Shown here piece by piece: positions 1 through 7,782 of a stretch of DNA of 64,000 nt. Position numbers and translations under genes: made by a program. The stretch is from Verrucomicrobiia bacterium (GTDB lineage Bacteria > Verrucomicrobiota > Verrucomicrobiia > Limisphaerales > CAIMTB01): NCBI GenBank assembly GCA_019634625.1, contig JAHCBA010000024.1:38399-102398 (forward strand). The letters are read 5' to 3'. Under the pieces are notes generated by a model that was not told where the DNA came from, ran no database searches, and worked only from the letters and a program-made list of their open reading frames with translations. Position 1 is the first letter of the stretch, and the number at the start of each line of letters is the position of its first letter.

Positions 1-579
1 GATCTGGATCCGGACCGGCACACGATCGGGTTTCGCTGCGAAGGGATGATGCTGGACCTGGGTTCGATCGGGAAAGGGTATGCGCTGGACCGGGCGGCGG
101 AAGGATTGCGGGACGGTGGCATCGAGGCGGCCCTGATCCATGGGGGCACCAGTACGGCGGTGGCGTGGGGTTCGCCGCCCGAGATCGGGGTGTGGCGGGT
201 GGCGATCGATCCTCCGCAGGGGCCGGGGTGTCCGGGCGTTGAGAGGGCCGGGTCGGAGTCGGGCGCGAAACCCCTCGCGGTGGTGGACCTGCGGGACGAG
301 ACGCTGTCGGTATCGGCGGTGTGGGGAAAGGGCTTTGAAGCGGGCGGCCGTTACTACGGGCATGTCATCGATCCGCGGCTGGGGGAACCGGTGCAGGGCG
401 CCTGGCTGGCGGCGGCGGTGCTGCCTTCGGCAACGGAATCGGACGCGCTTTCCACGGCGCTGCTGGTGCGGGGCGCGGGGATGCTGGACCGAATCGGAAG
501 GGCGATGTCCGTGTTTCGCGGAATGGTGGTGGAAGCGGGGGGCGGGGTCAGATCCCTGAATCTGACCATGGAGGCGTGA
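1..579 (+). CDS. apbE: FAD:protein FMN transferase (ApbE), C-terminal part
   Basis: The gene is open at the left window edge, so only the last 192 codons are present. ApbE proteins transfer FMN from FAD to a threonine of flavoproteins such as NQR/RNF subunits, or reduce thiamine-pathway stress, usually as exported lipoproteins. Visible family signatures are DLGSIGKGYALD near residues 19-30, the HGGTS turn, YGHVIDPRLGEP and the Mg-binding ESDALSTALLV segment near the C-terminus. The reading frame continues upstream of the first ATG at 46 with coding-like sequence, so 46 is not the true start. The next gene, cysN, is convergent. Hairpin sequence lies at the 3' end of the frame. Confidence 0.88.
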   Translation, partial: DLDPDRHTIGFRCEGMMLDLGSIGKGYALDRAAEGLRDGGIEAALIHGGTSTAVAWGSPPEIGVWRVAIDPPQGPGCPGVERAGSESGAKPLAVVDLRDETLSVSAVWGKGFEAGGRYYGHVIDPRLGEPVQGAWLAAAVLPSATESDALSTALLVRGAGMLDRIGRAMSVFRGMVVEAGGGVRSLNLTMEA

Positions 580-633
580 AACCGGTCCCAAGCATGCAAT
601 TGTCAAATTCAGAGATGTGACCCCGTGGGGTCA
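546..633. repeat. Two GGGGTCAGAT-containing hairpins between apbE and cysN
   Basis: GGTCAGAT (546-553) pairs with ATCTGACC (560-567) over a 6 nt loop inside the last codons of apbE. TGACCCC (618-624) pairs with GGGGTCA (627-633) and overlaps the cysN stop codon. Both carry the same GGGGTCAGA core. They could act as bidirectional terminators for the two convergent genes, but they lack T-tracts. They also resemble REP-type elements left by REP-associated transposases. Confidence 0.5.
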
Positions 634-1953
634 GATGGCGAAGTCGGTGTATTCGGGTTTCACGAGGGCGGAGGGGGGATGGAGCATGCCGGCGGCGACG
701 GTCATGTTGGTGCCGGGTTCGATGAGGATGAAGGAGCCGGTGAGGCGGTTCTGGGGATAGCCGTCGTACACGAGGGGCCGGGCGGTGTGCAGGCGGATCT
801 CGCCGATGTCGTTCATCGCCAGTTGCGGGGCGGCGGGGTCGGATTCGAAGGTGCGGATGTCGAGGCGGCTGTCGAGATGGGTGACGACGGCCTGGACGGT
901 CTGGGTGGTCTGCTTGAGGAGGTACTTCCGGCCGGCCTGGAGGGGACGGGGGTGCATCCAGCAGACGCGGGCGCGGAGGTCGCTGTCCATGCCGGGGAGA
1001 TTCTCGAGACCGACGATCATGTCGCCGCGGGAGATGTCGAGGTCGTCTTCGAGGACGAGGGTGATGGACTGGGGGCAGAAGGCTTCATCGAGGGAGCCGT
1101 CGTGGGTCCAGAGGTCACGGATCCGGGTTTTGAGGCCGGAGGGGAGGACGAGGACGGACTGGCCTTTGCGGACGATGCCGCCGGCGATCTGGCCGCTGAA
1201 GCCGCGAAAGTCGTGAAGGGCGGGGTCGCGGGGGTTGTTGGGGCGGTTGACCCACTGGACGGGGAAACGGAAGCCACTGAGGTTCCAGTCGCTGGCGATG
1301 TGGACGGTTTCGAGGTGGCCGAGGAGGGCGGGTCCCTGGTGCCAGGGGGTGTTGGCGGAGGGCGTGACGACGTTGTCCCCGTTGAGGGCGCTCATGGGGA
1401 TGAACTTCACGTCGCGGAGGACATCGAGGCGGGGAAGGAAGCCCTCGAATTCGCTGCGGATGGCGAGGAAGCGTTCCTCGTTCCAGTCCACGAGGTCCAT
1501 CTTGTTGACGGCGATGACGAGGTGGGGGATGCCGAGGAGGGCGGCGATGCAGGTGTGGCGGCGGCTTTGTTCGGTGACGCCGTGGCGGGCATCGACGAGG
1601 ACGATGGAGAGGTTGGCCGAGGAGGCACCGGTGACCATGTTGCGGGTGTACTGCACATGGCCGGGGGTGTCGGCGACGATGAAGCGGCGGCGGGGGGTGG
1701 CGAAGTAGCGGTAGGCGACATCGATGGTGATGCCCTGTTCCCGTTCGGCGCGGAGTCCGTCGGTGAGATTGGCGAGGTTGATCTGACCGCCGCCGGTGAT
1801 GTCGGCCGAGCGTTCAAGGGCCTCGATCTGGTCCTCCATGAGCGATTTCGAGTCGTAGAGGAGACGGCCGATGAGGGTGGACTTGCCGTCGTCCACCGAG
1901 CCGCAGGTGTTGAAGCGGAGGATGTCAACGGGATGGGAGAGTCGGGAGGACAT
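631..1953 (-). CDS. cysN: Sulfate adenylyltransferase subunit 1 (CysN GTPase)
   Basis: CysN is the GTPase subunit of ATP sulfurylase; GTP hydrolysis drives formation of adenosine 5'-phosphosulfate from sulfate and ATP. The product begins MSSRLSHPVDILRF and shows the translation-factor G motifs: CGSVDDGKSTLIG (G1), DVAYRYF (G2 region), DTPGH (G3) and NKMD (G4), followed by beta-barrel domains. I chose the ATG at 1953 (440 residues) because family proteins begin just before the LRF-TCGSVDDGKST segment. A GTG at 2034 would add an arginine-rich 27-residue extension. It is the last gene of a minus-strand operon cysI-cysH-cysD-cysN. No fused or adjacent APS kinase domain (CysC) is seen. Confidence 0.93.
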   Translation of the reverse strand: MSSRLSHPVDILRFNTCGSVDDGKSTLIGRLLYDSKSLMEDQIEALERSADITGGGQINLANLTDGLRAEREQGITIDVAYRYFATPRRRFIVADTPGHVQYTRNMVTGASSANLSIVLVDARHGVTEQSRRHTCIAALLGIPHLVIAVNKMDLVDWNEERFLAIRSEFEGFLPRLDVLRDVKFIPMSALNGDNVVTPSANTPWHQGPALLGHLETVHIASDWNLSGFRFPVQWVNRPNNPRDPALHDFRGFSGQIAGGIVRKGQSVLVLPSGLKTRIRDLWTHDGSLDEAFCPQSITLVLEDDLDISRGDMIVGLENLPGMDSDLRARVCWMHPRPLQAGRKYLLKQTTQTVQAVVTHLDSRLDIRTFESDPAAPQLAMNDIGEIRLHTARPLVYDGYPQNRLTGSFILIEPGTNMTVAAGMLHPPSALVKPEYTDFAI

Positions 1954-2066
1954 GGAGGGGGCGGTTTTCCGGGGACGGGAGGCGGCGGATCGCAGGCGTG
2001 GTTTACGGGAGCGAACGGACCCTCGACGATTCACGAATTACGATTCGCCACGATTCATGGGGAGCA

Positions 2067-2969
2067 TCAGAAGTAACCCTGCTTTTTGCGGTCCTCCATG
2101 GCGGCTTCGGAGGAGCGGTCGTCGGCGCGGGAACCGCGTTCGGTGACGCGGGCGGCGGCGATTTCGGCGAGGATATCCTCGACGGTGTTGGCGGGGCTTT
2201 CGACGAGGCCGGTGCTGATGATGTCGCCGATGGTGCGAACGCGGACGACGAGGTCGCGGACGTCCTCGCGGGGTTTGGGCGGGAGGAGATCGGTGACGGG
2301 GAGCCATTGGCCGCCGCGGCGGACGCAGGAGCGGCGATGGCTGAAGTAGATGGTGGGGACTTCGAGGCGTTCGCGGCGGATGTATTCCCAGACATCGAGT
2401 TCGGTCCAGTTGGAGAGGGGGAAGGCGCGCATGTGTTCGCCGGGATTGACGCGGCCGTTGTAGAGGTTCCAGAGCTCGGGGCGCTGGTTCTTGGGGTCCC
2501 ACTGTCCGAAGCCGTCGCGGAAGCTGAAGAAGCGTTCCTTGGCGCGGGCCTTTTCCTCGTCGCGCCGGGCGCCGCCGATGCAGCAGTCGAAGCGGAACTC
2601 CTCGATGGCGGCGAGGAGGGTGGGGATCTGGAGGCGGTTGCGGCTGATTTCGCCGGGGACAGGGACGGCGATGCCGGAGGCGATGGCCTGTTCGACGGTA
2701 CGGACGATGAGGCGGGCGCCGAGTTCGGCGGCGCGGTGGTCGCGGAAGGCGTTGAGTTCGGGGAAGTGATGTCCGGTGTCGATGTTGAGGAGGGGCAGCG
2801 GCAGGTCGGAGGGGCGGAAGGCCTTTTCCGCGAGGCGCAGGAGGCAGATGGAATCCTTGCCGCCGGAGAAGAGGAGGGCGGGCCGCTCGAACTCGGCGGC
2901 GACCTCGCGCATGACATGGATGGCCTCCGTTTCGAGATACTGGAGGTGGTCGAGGTGGTAGGAGGACAT
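2067..2969 (-). CDS. cysD: Sulfate adenylyltransferase subunit 2 (CysD)
   Basis: CysD is the catalytic adenylylating subunit of the CysDN ATP sulfurylase. The 300-residue product matches the usual length. It carries the PP-loop SGGKDSICLLRLA near residue 36, the DTGHHFPE segment, CCIGGARRDEEK and the C-terminal ERGSRADD motif characteristic of CysD. It starts at ATG 2969, 15 bp after the cysH stop, and is followed by cysN, so the two subunits are probably made from one transcript. The sequence looks intact. Confidence 0.95.
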   Translation of the reverse strand: MSSYHLDHLQYLETEAIHVMREVAAEFERPALLFSGGKDSICLLRLAEKAFRPSDLPLPLLNIDTGHHFPELNAFRDHRAAELGARLIVRTVEQAIASGIAVPVPGEISRNRLQIPTLLAAIEEFRFDCCIGGARRDEEKARAKERFFSFRDGFGQWDPKNQRPELWNLYNGRVNPGEHMRAFPLSNWTELDVWEYIRRERLEVPTIYFSHRRSCVRRGGQWLPVTDLLPPKPREDVRDLVVRVRTIGDIISTGLVESPANTVEDILAEIAAARVTERGSRADDRSSEAAMEDRKKQGYF

Positions 2970-2984
2970 GAGTCGGGGTGGGTC

Positions 2985-3647
2985 CTAGACGGCGGCGGCG
3001 GCCTTGCCACCCCAGGCGGCGTGGAGGCCGCACTCGCGTTTTTCGTCGGCCTTGGCGGGGTCGAAGTAGTCCCACTCGTTGGGGAGATCGTGCTGGCGGA
3101 GGTAGTCTTCGAGCTGGGCGTCGGACCAGTGGAAGAGGGGGCTGACCTTGAGGGTGCCGAAGTTGGCGTCGTCGCTGACGATGTCGAGTCCGGCGCGGTT
3201 GGGGTTCTGCACCTTGCGGAGTGCGGTGATCCAGACTTTGGGGGCCAGTTCGCGCATGCCGCGCTGGAAGGGTTCGAGCTTCATCAGGGCGCTGAACTTC
3301 TTGAGGCCTTCCTCGTCGCCGGGGTCGGGGATGGGACCGTCGATGGCATCGCGATGGGCGGCGGTGAGGCGGGGCAGGTAGGGCCTGAGCTGGAGGCCGA
3401 GACGGGACCGGAGTTGTTCGGCGTGGCGATAGGTGGCGGGGCGGTTGTAGCCATGGTCCACCCAGAGGACGGGGAGGTCGGGTTGAACCTGGACACAGAG
3501 GTGGAGGAGGACCGCCTCGTAGGGACGGAAGTTGGTGGAGACAATGGCGTGACCGGGGGCATGGGCGATGGCCCAGCGGACGATTTCGAGGGCGGGTTTG
3601 CCGGCGAGATCGCGATTGAGGGCGGCGAGGTCGGGAGGGGCGGACAT
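2985..3647 (-). CDS. cysH: Phosphoadenylylsulfate reductase (CysH)
   Basis: This 220-residue protein of the PAPS reductase family reduces activated sulfate to sulfite using thioredoxin or glutaredoxin. Visible features are the SVDH/VDHGY-type nucleotide-binding region (VLWVDHGYNR), the WITALRKVQNPNR segment and the catalytic ECGLH near the C-terminus. The paired cysteines that bind the 4Fe-4S cluster in APS-type reductases are absent, which suggests the PAPS-specific form. That form would need an APS kinase, and none is in this window. It lies 21 bp downstream of cysI and 15 bp upstream of cysD in the sulfate assimilation operon. Confidence 0.9.
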   Translation of the reverse strand: MSAPPDLAALNRDLAGKPALEIVRWAIAHAPGHAIVSTNFRPYEAVLLHLCVQVQPDLPVLWVDHGYNRPATYRHAEQLRSRLGLQLRPYLPRLTAAHRDAIDGPIPDPGDEEGLKKFSALMKLEPFQRGMRELAPKVWITALRKVQNPNRAGLDIVSDDANFGTLKVSPLFHWSDAQLEDYLRQHDLPNEWDYFDPAKADEKRECGLHAAWGGKAAAAV

Positions 3648-3668
3648 GGGGGAATCAGGATTGGGGAA

Positions 3669-5351
3669 TCAGGATTGGGATTCGTTCCAGAGGACGCGGG
3701 CGACCCAGTCCCCGAAGCGTTCGCCGGACTGGCGTTCGCCGGCGTAGCGGGCGAGGAGCGGGCGGAGTTCGTCGATGAGTTCGGGGTCCTTGACGGTCTC
3801 CTTCCAGAGGCGGTTGAGGCGGGTGCTGGCCTGGTTGCCGCCGAGCCAGACCTGGTAGCGGCCGGGGGCCTTGCCGACGAAACCGATTTCGGCGGCGTAG
3901 GGGCGTGCGCAGCCGTTGGGGCAGCCGGTCATGCGGAGGGTGATTTCCTCGTTGGCGAGGCCGAGTTCGGCGCAGAGGGCTTCGATGCGGTCGAGAACGC
4001 CGGGCAGGTGGCGTTCGGATTCGGCGAGGGCGAGTCCGCAGGTGGGGAGCGCGGGGCAGGAGAGGGCGGCGGCCCGGATCGGGCTCGTCTGGGACTCGGT
4101 GCGAACACCGTGATCCCGGAGCAGGGCGTCCACCGCAGGACGATCGGCTTCGGTGACGTCGGCGAGGTAAACGTTCTGGTTGGCGGTGAGGCGGAACTCG
4201 ATCGGGAACCGTTCCGCCACCTGGCGCAGGGCGGTTTTCAGGCGGACCGGGCCATGGTCCTGAATGCGACCGCTTGGCACCCACAGGCCGAGGAACCAGC
4301 GACCGTCGTGCTGACGGTGCCAGTCGAGGAGGTCGTCCTGACGGGTGAACTCGAAGGGGCGGGCGGGTTCGAGGCGGATGCCGGCGCGCTGCTCCACCTG
4401 GTCGCGGGCCCAATCGGCGCCGCGTTCCTCGAGGACGTATTTGAGCCGGGCGCGTTTGCGGTCGGAGCGATTGCCGAAATCGCGGTGAACCGTGAGGACG
4501 GCCTTGGCGACTTCGACGAGGTGTTCGCGGGGAAGGAAGCCGAGGACGTCGGCGAGGCGCGGGAAGGTCTGGGTGTTGCCGTGACTGCGCCCCATGCCGC
4601 CACCCACGGCGAGGTTGTAACCGAGGAGTTGACCGTCCTCGATCACCGCGATGAAGCCGAGGTCGTTGGTCAGGATGTCGATGTCGTTGTGCGGGGGGAT
4701 GACGAAGGCGGTCTTGAACTTCCTCGGGAGGTAGGTGGGGCCGTAAAGGGGATCGACGAAGTCCTTTTGGGCGGGGTCTTCGAGGTTGAGCTGGGTGCCG
4801 TCGAGCCAGATGGCGTGATAGGCGTGGGTTTGGGGACGGAGGGCATCTGCGACGCGGACGCAATCGGCGAAGACCTCGGCGCGGGCGGGGCTGAAGGCGG
4901 GGGTGGGGGGGGCAAGGACGTTGCGGTTGACGTCACCGCAGGCGGCGAGGGTGGAGAGGAGGGAATCGTTGATGGCGCGCATGAGCGGGCCGAGGCCGGC
5001 CTTCACGACCCCGTGGAACTGGATGCTCTGGCGGGTGGTGATCCGCAGGGTGTTGTTGCCGTGGCGGGTGGCGAGGTCATCGAAGACGATCCATTGGGCG
5101 GGGGACATGACACCGCCCGGGATGCGACCGCGGATCATCATGATGAACTTCTTGCCGGTTTTGCGGAGGTCGCGGTCGTCCTGCTGATAGATCCCGTGGA
5201 ACTTGAGGAACTGCTGGTCGTCCTCGGAGAAGCGGTCGGCGTTGGGATCGGCGAGGGTGGCGGCGATGGTTCCGGCGAGGGTTGGGACGGCCTCCTTGAT
5301 CGCCTCGTTATGCGTGAGCTTCGGTTGGGCCCCGGGTGCGGCTGTATTCAT
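3669..5351 (-). CDS. cysI: Assimilatory sulfite reductase haemoprotein subunit (CysI)
   Basis: The product catalyses six-electron reduction of sulfite to sulfide at a coupled sirohaem/4Fe-4S centre. The two cluster-binding cysteine pairs are visible as SCPALPTCGLALAESE and TGCPNGCARPY in the C-terminal third. RITTRQSIQFHG and the GGGMGRSHG segment are also family hallmarks. I chose ATG 5351 (560 residues); a TTG at 5366 would add five residues. It is first in the cysIHDN operon and divergent from iscS. No CysJ flavoprotein is adjacent, so the electron donor (ferredoxin or an unlinked CysJ) is not resolved from this window. Confidence 0.93.
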   Translation of the reverse strand: MNTAAPGAQPKLTHNEAIKEAVPTLAGTIAATLADPNADRFSEDDQQFLKFHGIYQQDDRDLRKTGKKFIMMIRGRIPGGVMSPAQWIVFDDLATRHGNNTLRITTRQSIQFHGVVKAGLGPLMRAINDSLLSTLAACGDVNRNVLAPPTPAFSPARAEVFADCVRVADALRPQTHAYHAIWLDGTQLNLEDPAQKDFVDPLYGPTYLPRKFKTAFVIPPHNDIDILTNDLGFIAVIEDGQLLGYNLAVGGGMGRSHGNTQTFPRLADVLGFLPREHLVEVAKAVLTVHRDFGNRSDRKRARLKYVLEERGADWARDQVEQRAGIRLEPARPFEFTRQDDLLDWHRQHDGRWFLGLWVPSGRIQDHGPVRLKTALRQVAERFPIEFRLTANQNVYLADVTEADRPAVDALLRDHGVRTESQTSPIRAAALSCPALPTCGLALAESERHLPGVLDRIEALCAELGLANEEITLRMTGCPNGCARPYAAEIGFVGKAPGRYQVWLGGNQASTRLNRLWKETVKDPELIDELRPLLARYAGERQSGERFGDWVARVLWNESQS

Positions 5352-5438
5352 GACTAAATCGGTCAACTTACTTGTGAAAAGAGATTGGCGGTCTTGGATC
5401 GAGGTGTCAATGCATGGAGCGGTGCGGCCACGGGATGC

Positions 5439-5466
5439 TTGCGCGTGGGGTGGGCTTCCCTATTCT
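5439..5466 (+). promoter_or_regulatory. Candidate sigma70-type promoter for iscS
   Basis: TTGCGC at 5439-5444 and TATTCT at 5461-5466 are separated by 16 bp and lie about 50 bp before the iscS ATG. The match to the consensus is partial. The 166 bp divergent spacer between cysI and iscS must also hold the cys operon promoter, for which I see no clear candidate. Confidence 0.35.
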
Positions 5467-5517
5467 GAACGGGACGAATTCGGTCCGGTTTTCGGAGTTC
5501 GGGTTCCTGAGCGCACC

Positions 5518-6783
5518 ATGAGTCAGCCCGCTTTTTATTATTTCGACAACAACGCCACGACGCCGATCGCGTCCGAGGTCGCCGACGCGATGATCCCGTT
5601 CCTGCGGGACGGGTGGGCGAACCCATCGAGCGCCTACCGGATCGCGAGCGAAGTGCATCGGGCGGTGGAGGGGGCCCGGGCGAGTGTGGCGGCACTGGTT
5701 CATGCGGACCCGCGGGAGGTGATCTTCACCAGTTGCGGCACGGAGAGCAACAACGCGGCGATCCACAGTGCGCTGATGACGCAGCCGGGGAAGCGTCATG
5801 TGGTGACGACGGCGGTGGAGCATTCGGCGAACATCAACTACGGGGATTTTCTGAAGCGGCAGGGGTACGAAGTGACGTATCTGCCGGTGGAATCGGACGG
5901 GTCGCTGGATTTGCACCTGCTGGAGAAGACGATCCGGCCGGACACGGCGGTGGTGTCGGTGATGTGGGCGAACAACGAGACGGGGGTGATTTTTCCGATC
6001 GAGGAGGTGGCGGCGCTGTGTCGGAGCAAGGGGGTGTTGTGCCACACCGACGCGGTTCAGGTGCCGGGGAAGCTGCGGATCGATGTGAAGTCGCTGGGCG
6101 TGGACTTTCTGTCGTTGTCGGCGCACAAGCTTTATGCGCCGAAGGGGATCGGGATGCTCTATGTGAAGCGCCGGACGCGGTTTCAGCCGCTGGTGGTGGG
6201 GGGGCACCAGGAGCGTGGGCGGCGGGGTGGGACGGAGAACGTCCCGCACATCGTCGGGTTTGGGAAGGCGGCGGAACTGGCGCAGTCGCGGCTGTCCGAG
6301 GAGTACGCCCGGGTGAAAGGGCTGAGGGACCGGCTGGAGGAGACGATTCTGCGGACCATTCCGCACACGTTTGTGAACGGGGACCGGAAGAACCGGCTGC
6401 CGAACACGACGAACATCGCCTTTGAGTTTGTGGAGGCGGAGGCGGTGTTGATGCTGCTGGACCAGGTGGGAATCTGTGCCTCGAGCGGGTCGGCGTGCAC
6501 GACCGGGTCGCTGGATCCGTCGCATGTGCTGATGGCGATGGGGTTGACCCCGATGCGGGCGCGGGGCTGTGTACGGTTCAGTCTGGGAGTGGGCAACACG
6601 GAGGCGGAGGTGGATTATCTGCTGGGGCACCTGGGGCCGATCATCCAGAAGCTGCGGGACATTTCGCCGCTGAATCCGGAGCACCCAGACAACGACCGGT
6701 ACGACATCGAGGCCGCCCGGGCAAAGCACGAGCGGGAGTTGGCGGAGGCGGTGCAGAAGGAAGACCGGGTGGTGGCCGCCTAG
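5518..6783 (+). CDS. iscS: Cysteine desulfurase, IscS/NifS family
   Basis: A PLP-dependent enzyme that takes sulfur from cysteine for Fe-S clusters and thiolation. The 421-residue product starts MSQPAFYYFDNNATTP and shows SAHKLYAPKGIGMLYV with the PLP lysine. It also has HTDAVQVPGK and the flexible catalytic loop ASSGSACTTGS with the active-site cysteine. The reading frame is open upstream to 5203, but that extension has no similarity to the family, so ATG 5518 is preferred. The C-terminus is about 20 residues longer than typical IscS. It is divergent from the cys operon, which supplies its cysteine substrate indirectly, and is followed after 1 nt by a membrane-anchored protein gene. Confidence 0.94.
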   Translation: MSQPAFYYFDNNATTPIASEVADAMIPFLRDGWANPSSAYRIASEVHRAVEGARASVAALVHADPREVIFTSCGTESNNAAIHSALMTQPGKRHVVTTAVEHSANINYGDFLKRQGYEVTYLPVESDGSLDLHLLEKTIRPDTAVVSVMWANNETGVIFPIEEVAALCRSKGVLCHTDAVQVPGKLRIDVKSLGVDFLSLSAHKLYAPKGIGMLYVKRRTRFQPLVVGGHQERGRRGGTENVPHIVGFGKAAELAQSRLSEEYARVKGLRDRLEETILRTIPHTFVNGDRKNRLPNTTNIAFEFVEAEAVLMLLDQVGICASSGSACTTGSLDPSHVLMAMGLTPMRARGCVRFSLGVGNTEAEVDYLLGHLGPIIQKLRDISPLNPEHPDNDRYDIEAARAKHERELAEAVQKEDRVVAA

Positions 6784-6784
6784 C

Positions 6785-7645
6785 GTGTCGCGCGACGCCG
6801 ATTTGGAACCGGGACGCGTGCCGCGACGTCGGCCGGGATGGGTGGGGGCGGCATCCGAGCCTTCGAGCGCGGCGGTCGTGGCGGGCACCTGGCCATGGGT
6901 GGCGGTCTTGGTGGCGATCCTGGTGTCGGCGGCCGTGACCTACGGCGTCCTGTCGCAGCGTTGGGCGGATCGGGTGCGACGGGAGCGGGCGCAGGCCGAG
7001 TCGGCATGGGAAACGACACGGGCCACACTCGAACTCGAGATCGACCGGTTGCGGGAGGCGGCATCCGTCAGCGCGGGGTCTGGAGCCGGAGGCGAGCCGG
7101 TGGACCCGGCGGACGCGGTGAGGCGGTTGACCGAGCTGCGCCCGGGTCCGGACGGCTGGACGGTGGCGACGTTGCGGCGGTTGATTACGGGACTGGCACG
7201 ACTGGGGGAGGCGGGGCCGGCGGCGGTTCCCGCGATTCGCGAGTATCTGCGCGGGGGGAGCGACACGGTGTATCCCGAGGTGCGGCGTCCGACGGGGAAT
7301 GGGGAGGGTTTGGGGGAAGGGGACGAAGTGGAGGCCTTGGAGTTCATTTCGCCGCCGACGTTGCGGATGGGGTTGTTTGATGTGTTGCGGGCGATCGGTG
7401 GGAACGCGGCGGAGCGATTGCTGGCGGAGACGTTGCGAACGGCGACGGACGGGCGGGAGGTGTCTTATCTGGCGCTGTTGCTGGATGAAATGGCGCCGGG
7501 GACCTACGGCGATCTGGCACGGGTGGCAGCCGCCGATTTGCTGGAGAATCCGGCGCCGACAGGTGGGATGGGGGGGGGCGACGAGATGGGGCGACGGTAT
7601 CTGGAGTGGGTGTTGCGGCGTTGGGGCGGGCGGGATGGCAGGTGA
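6785..7645 (+). CDS. Hypothetical single-pass membrane protein with helical-repeat-like region
   Basis: I do not recognise a family. The 286-residue product would start at GTG 6785, one base after the iscS stop, so it is probably co-transcribed. Residues about 33-55 form one hydrophobic membrane segment (WPWVAVLVAILVSAAVTYGV), followed by a charged coiled-coil-like stretch (about 60-95). After that comes a helix-rich domain with pairs such as TVATLRRLITGLARLGEAGPAAVPAIREYL, reminiscent of HEAT-type repeats. The C-terminus is glycine-rich and then basic. A role linked to iscS is only suggested by adjacency. Confidence 0.6.
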   Translation: MSRDADLEPGRVPRRRPGWVGAASEPSSAAVVAGTWPWVAVLVAILVSAAVTYGVLSQRWADRVRRERAQAESAWETTRATLELEIDRLREAASVSAGSGAGGEPVDPADAVRRLTELRPGPDGWTVATLRRLITGLARLGEAGPAAVPAIREYLRGGSDTVYPEVRRPTGNGEGLGEGDEVEALEFISPPTLRMGLFDVLRAIGGNAAERLLAETLRTATDGREVSYLALLLDEMAPGTYGDLARVAAADLLENPAPTGGMGGGDEMGRRYLEWVLRRWGGRDGR

Positions 7646-7782
7646 CGGAGCGGGGGGTGAAAGCGGCGTGCAGGCTGGGGAGCTGGTTGGCGATGTCGCT
7701 CCCGAATTCGATTTCAACCGGGGCAGGGTGAGGTGCCTGGAGACCGGGTCGTTGTGAGGCTGGCGAGGCTTCAGACAGGCTC

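Noticed and set aside
625..5357. Very long plus-strand open frames opposite the cys operon
   Set aside because: They are the antisense of cysN, cysD, cysH and cysI, with glycine/valine/glutamate-rich translations typical of GC-rich shadow frames.
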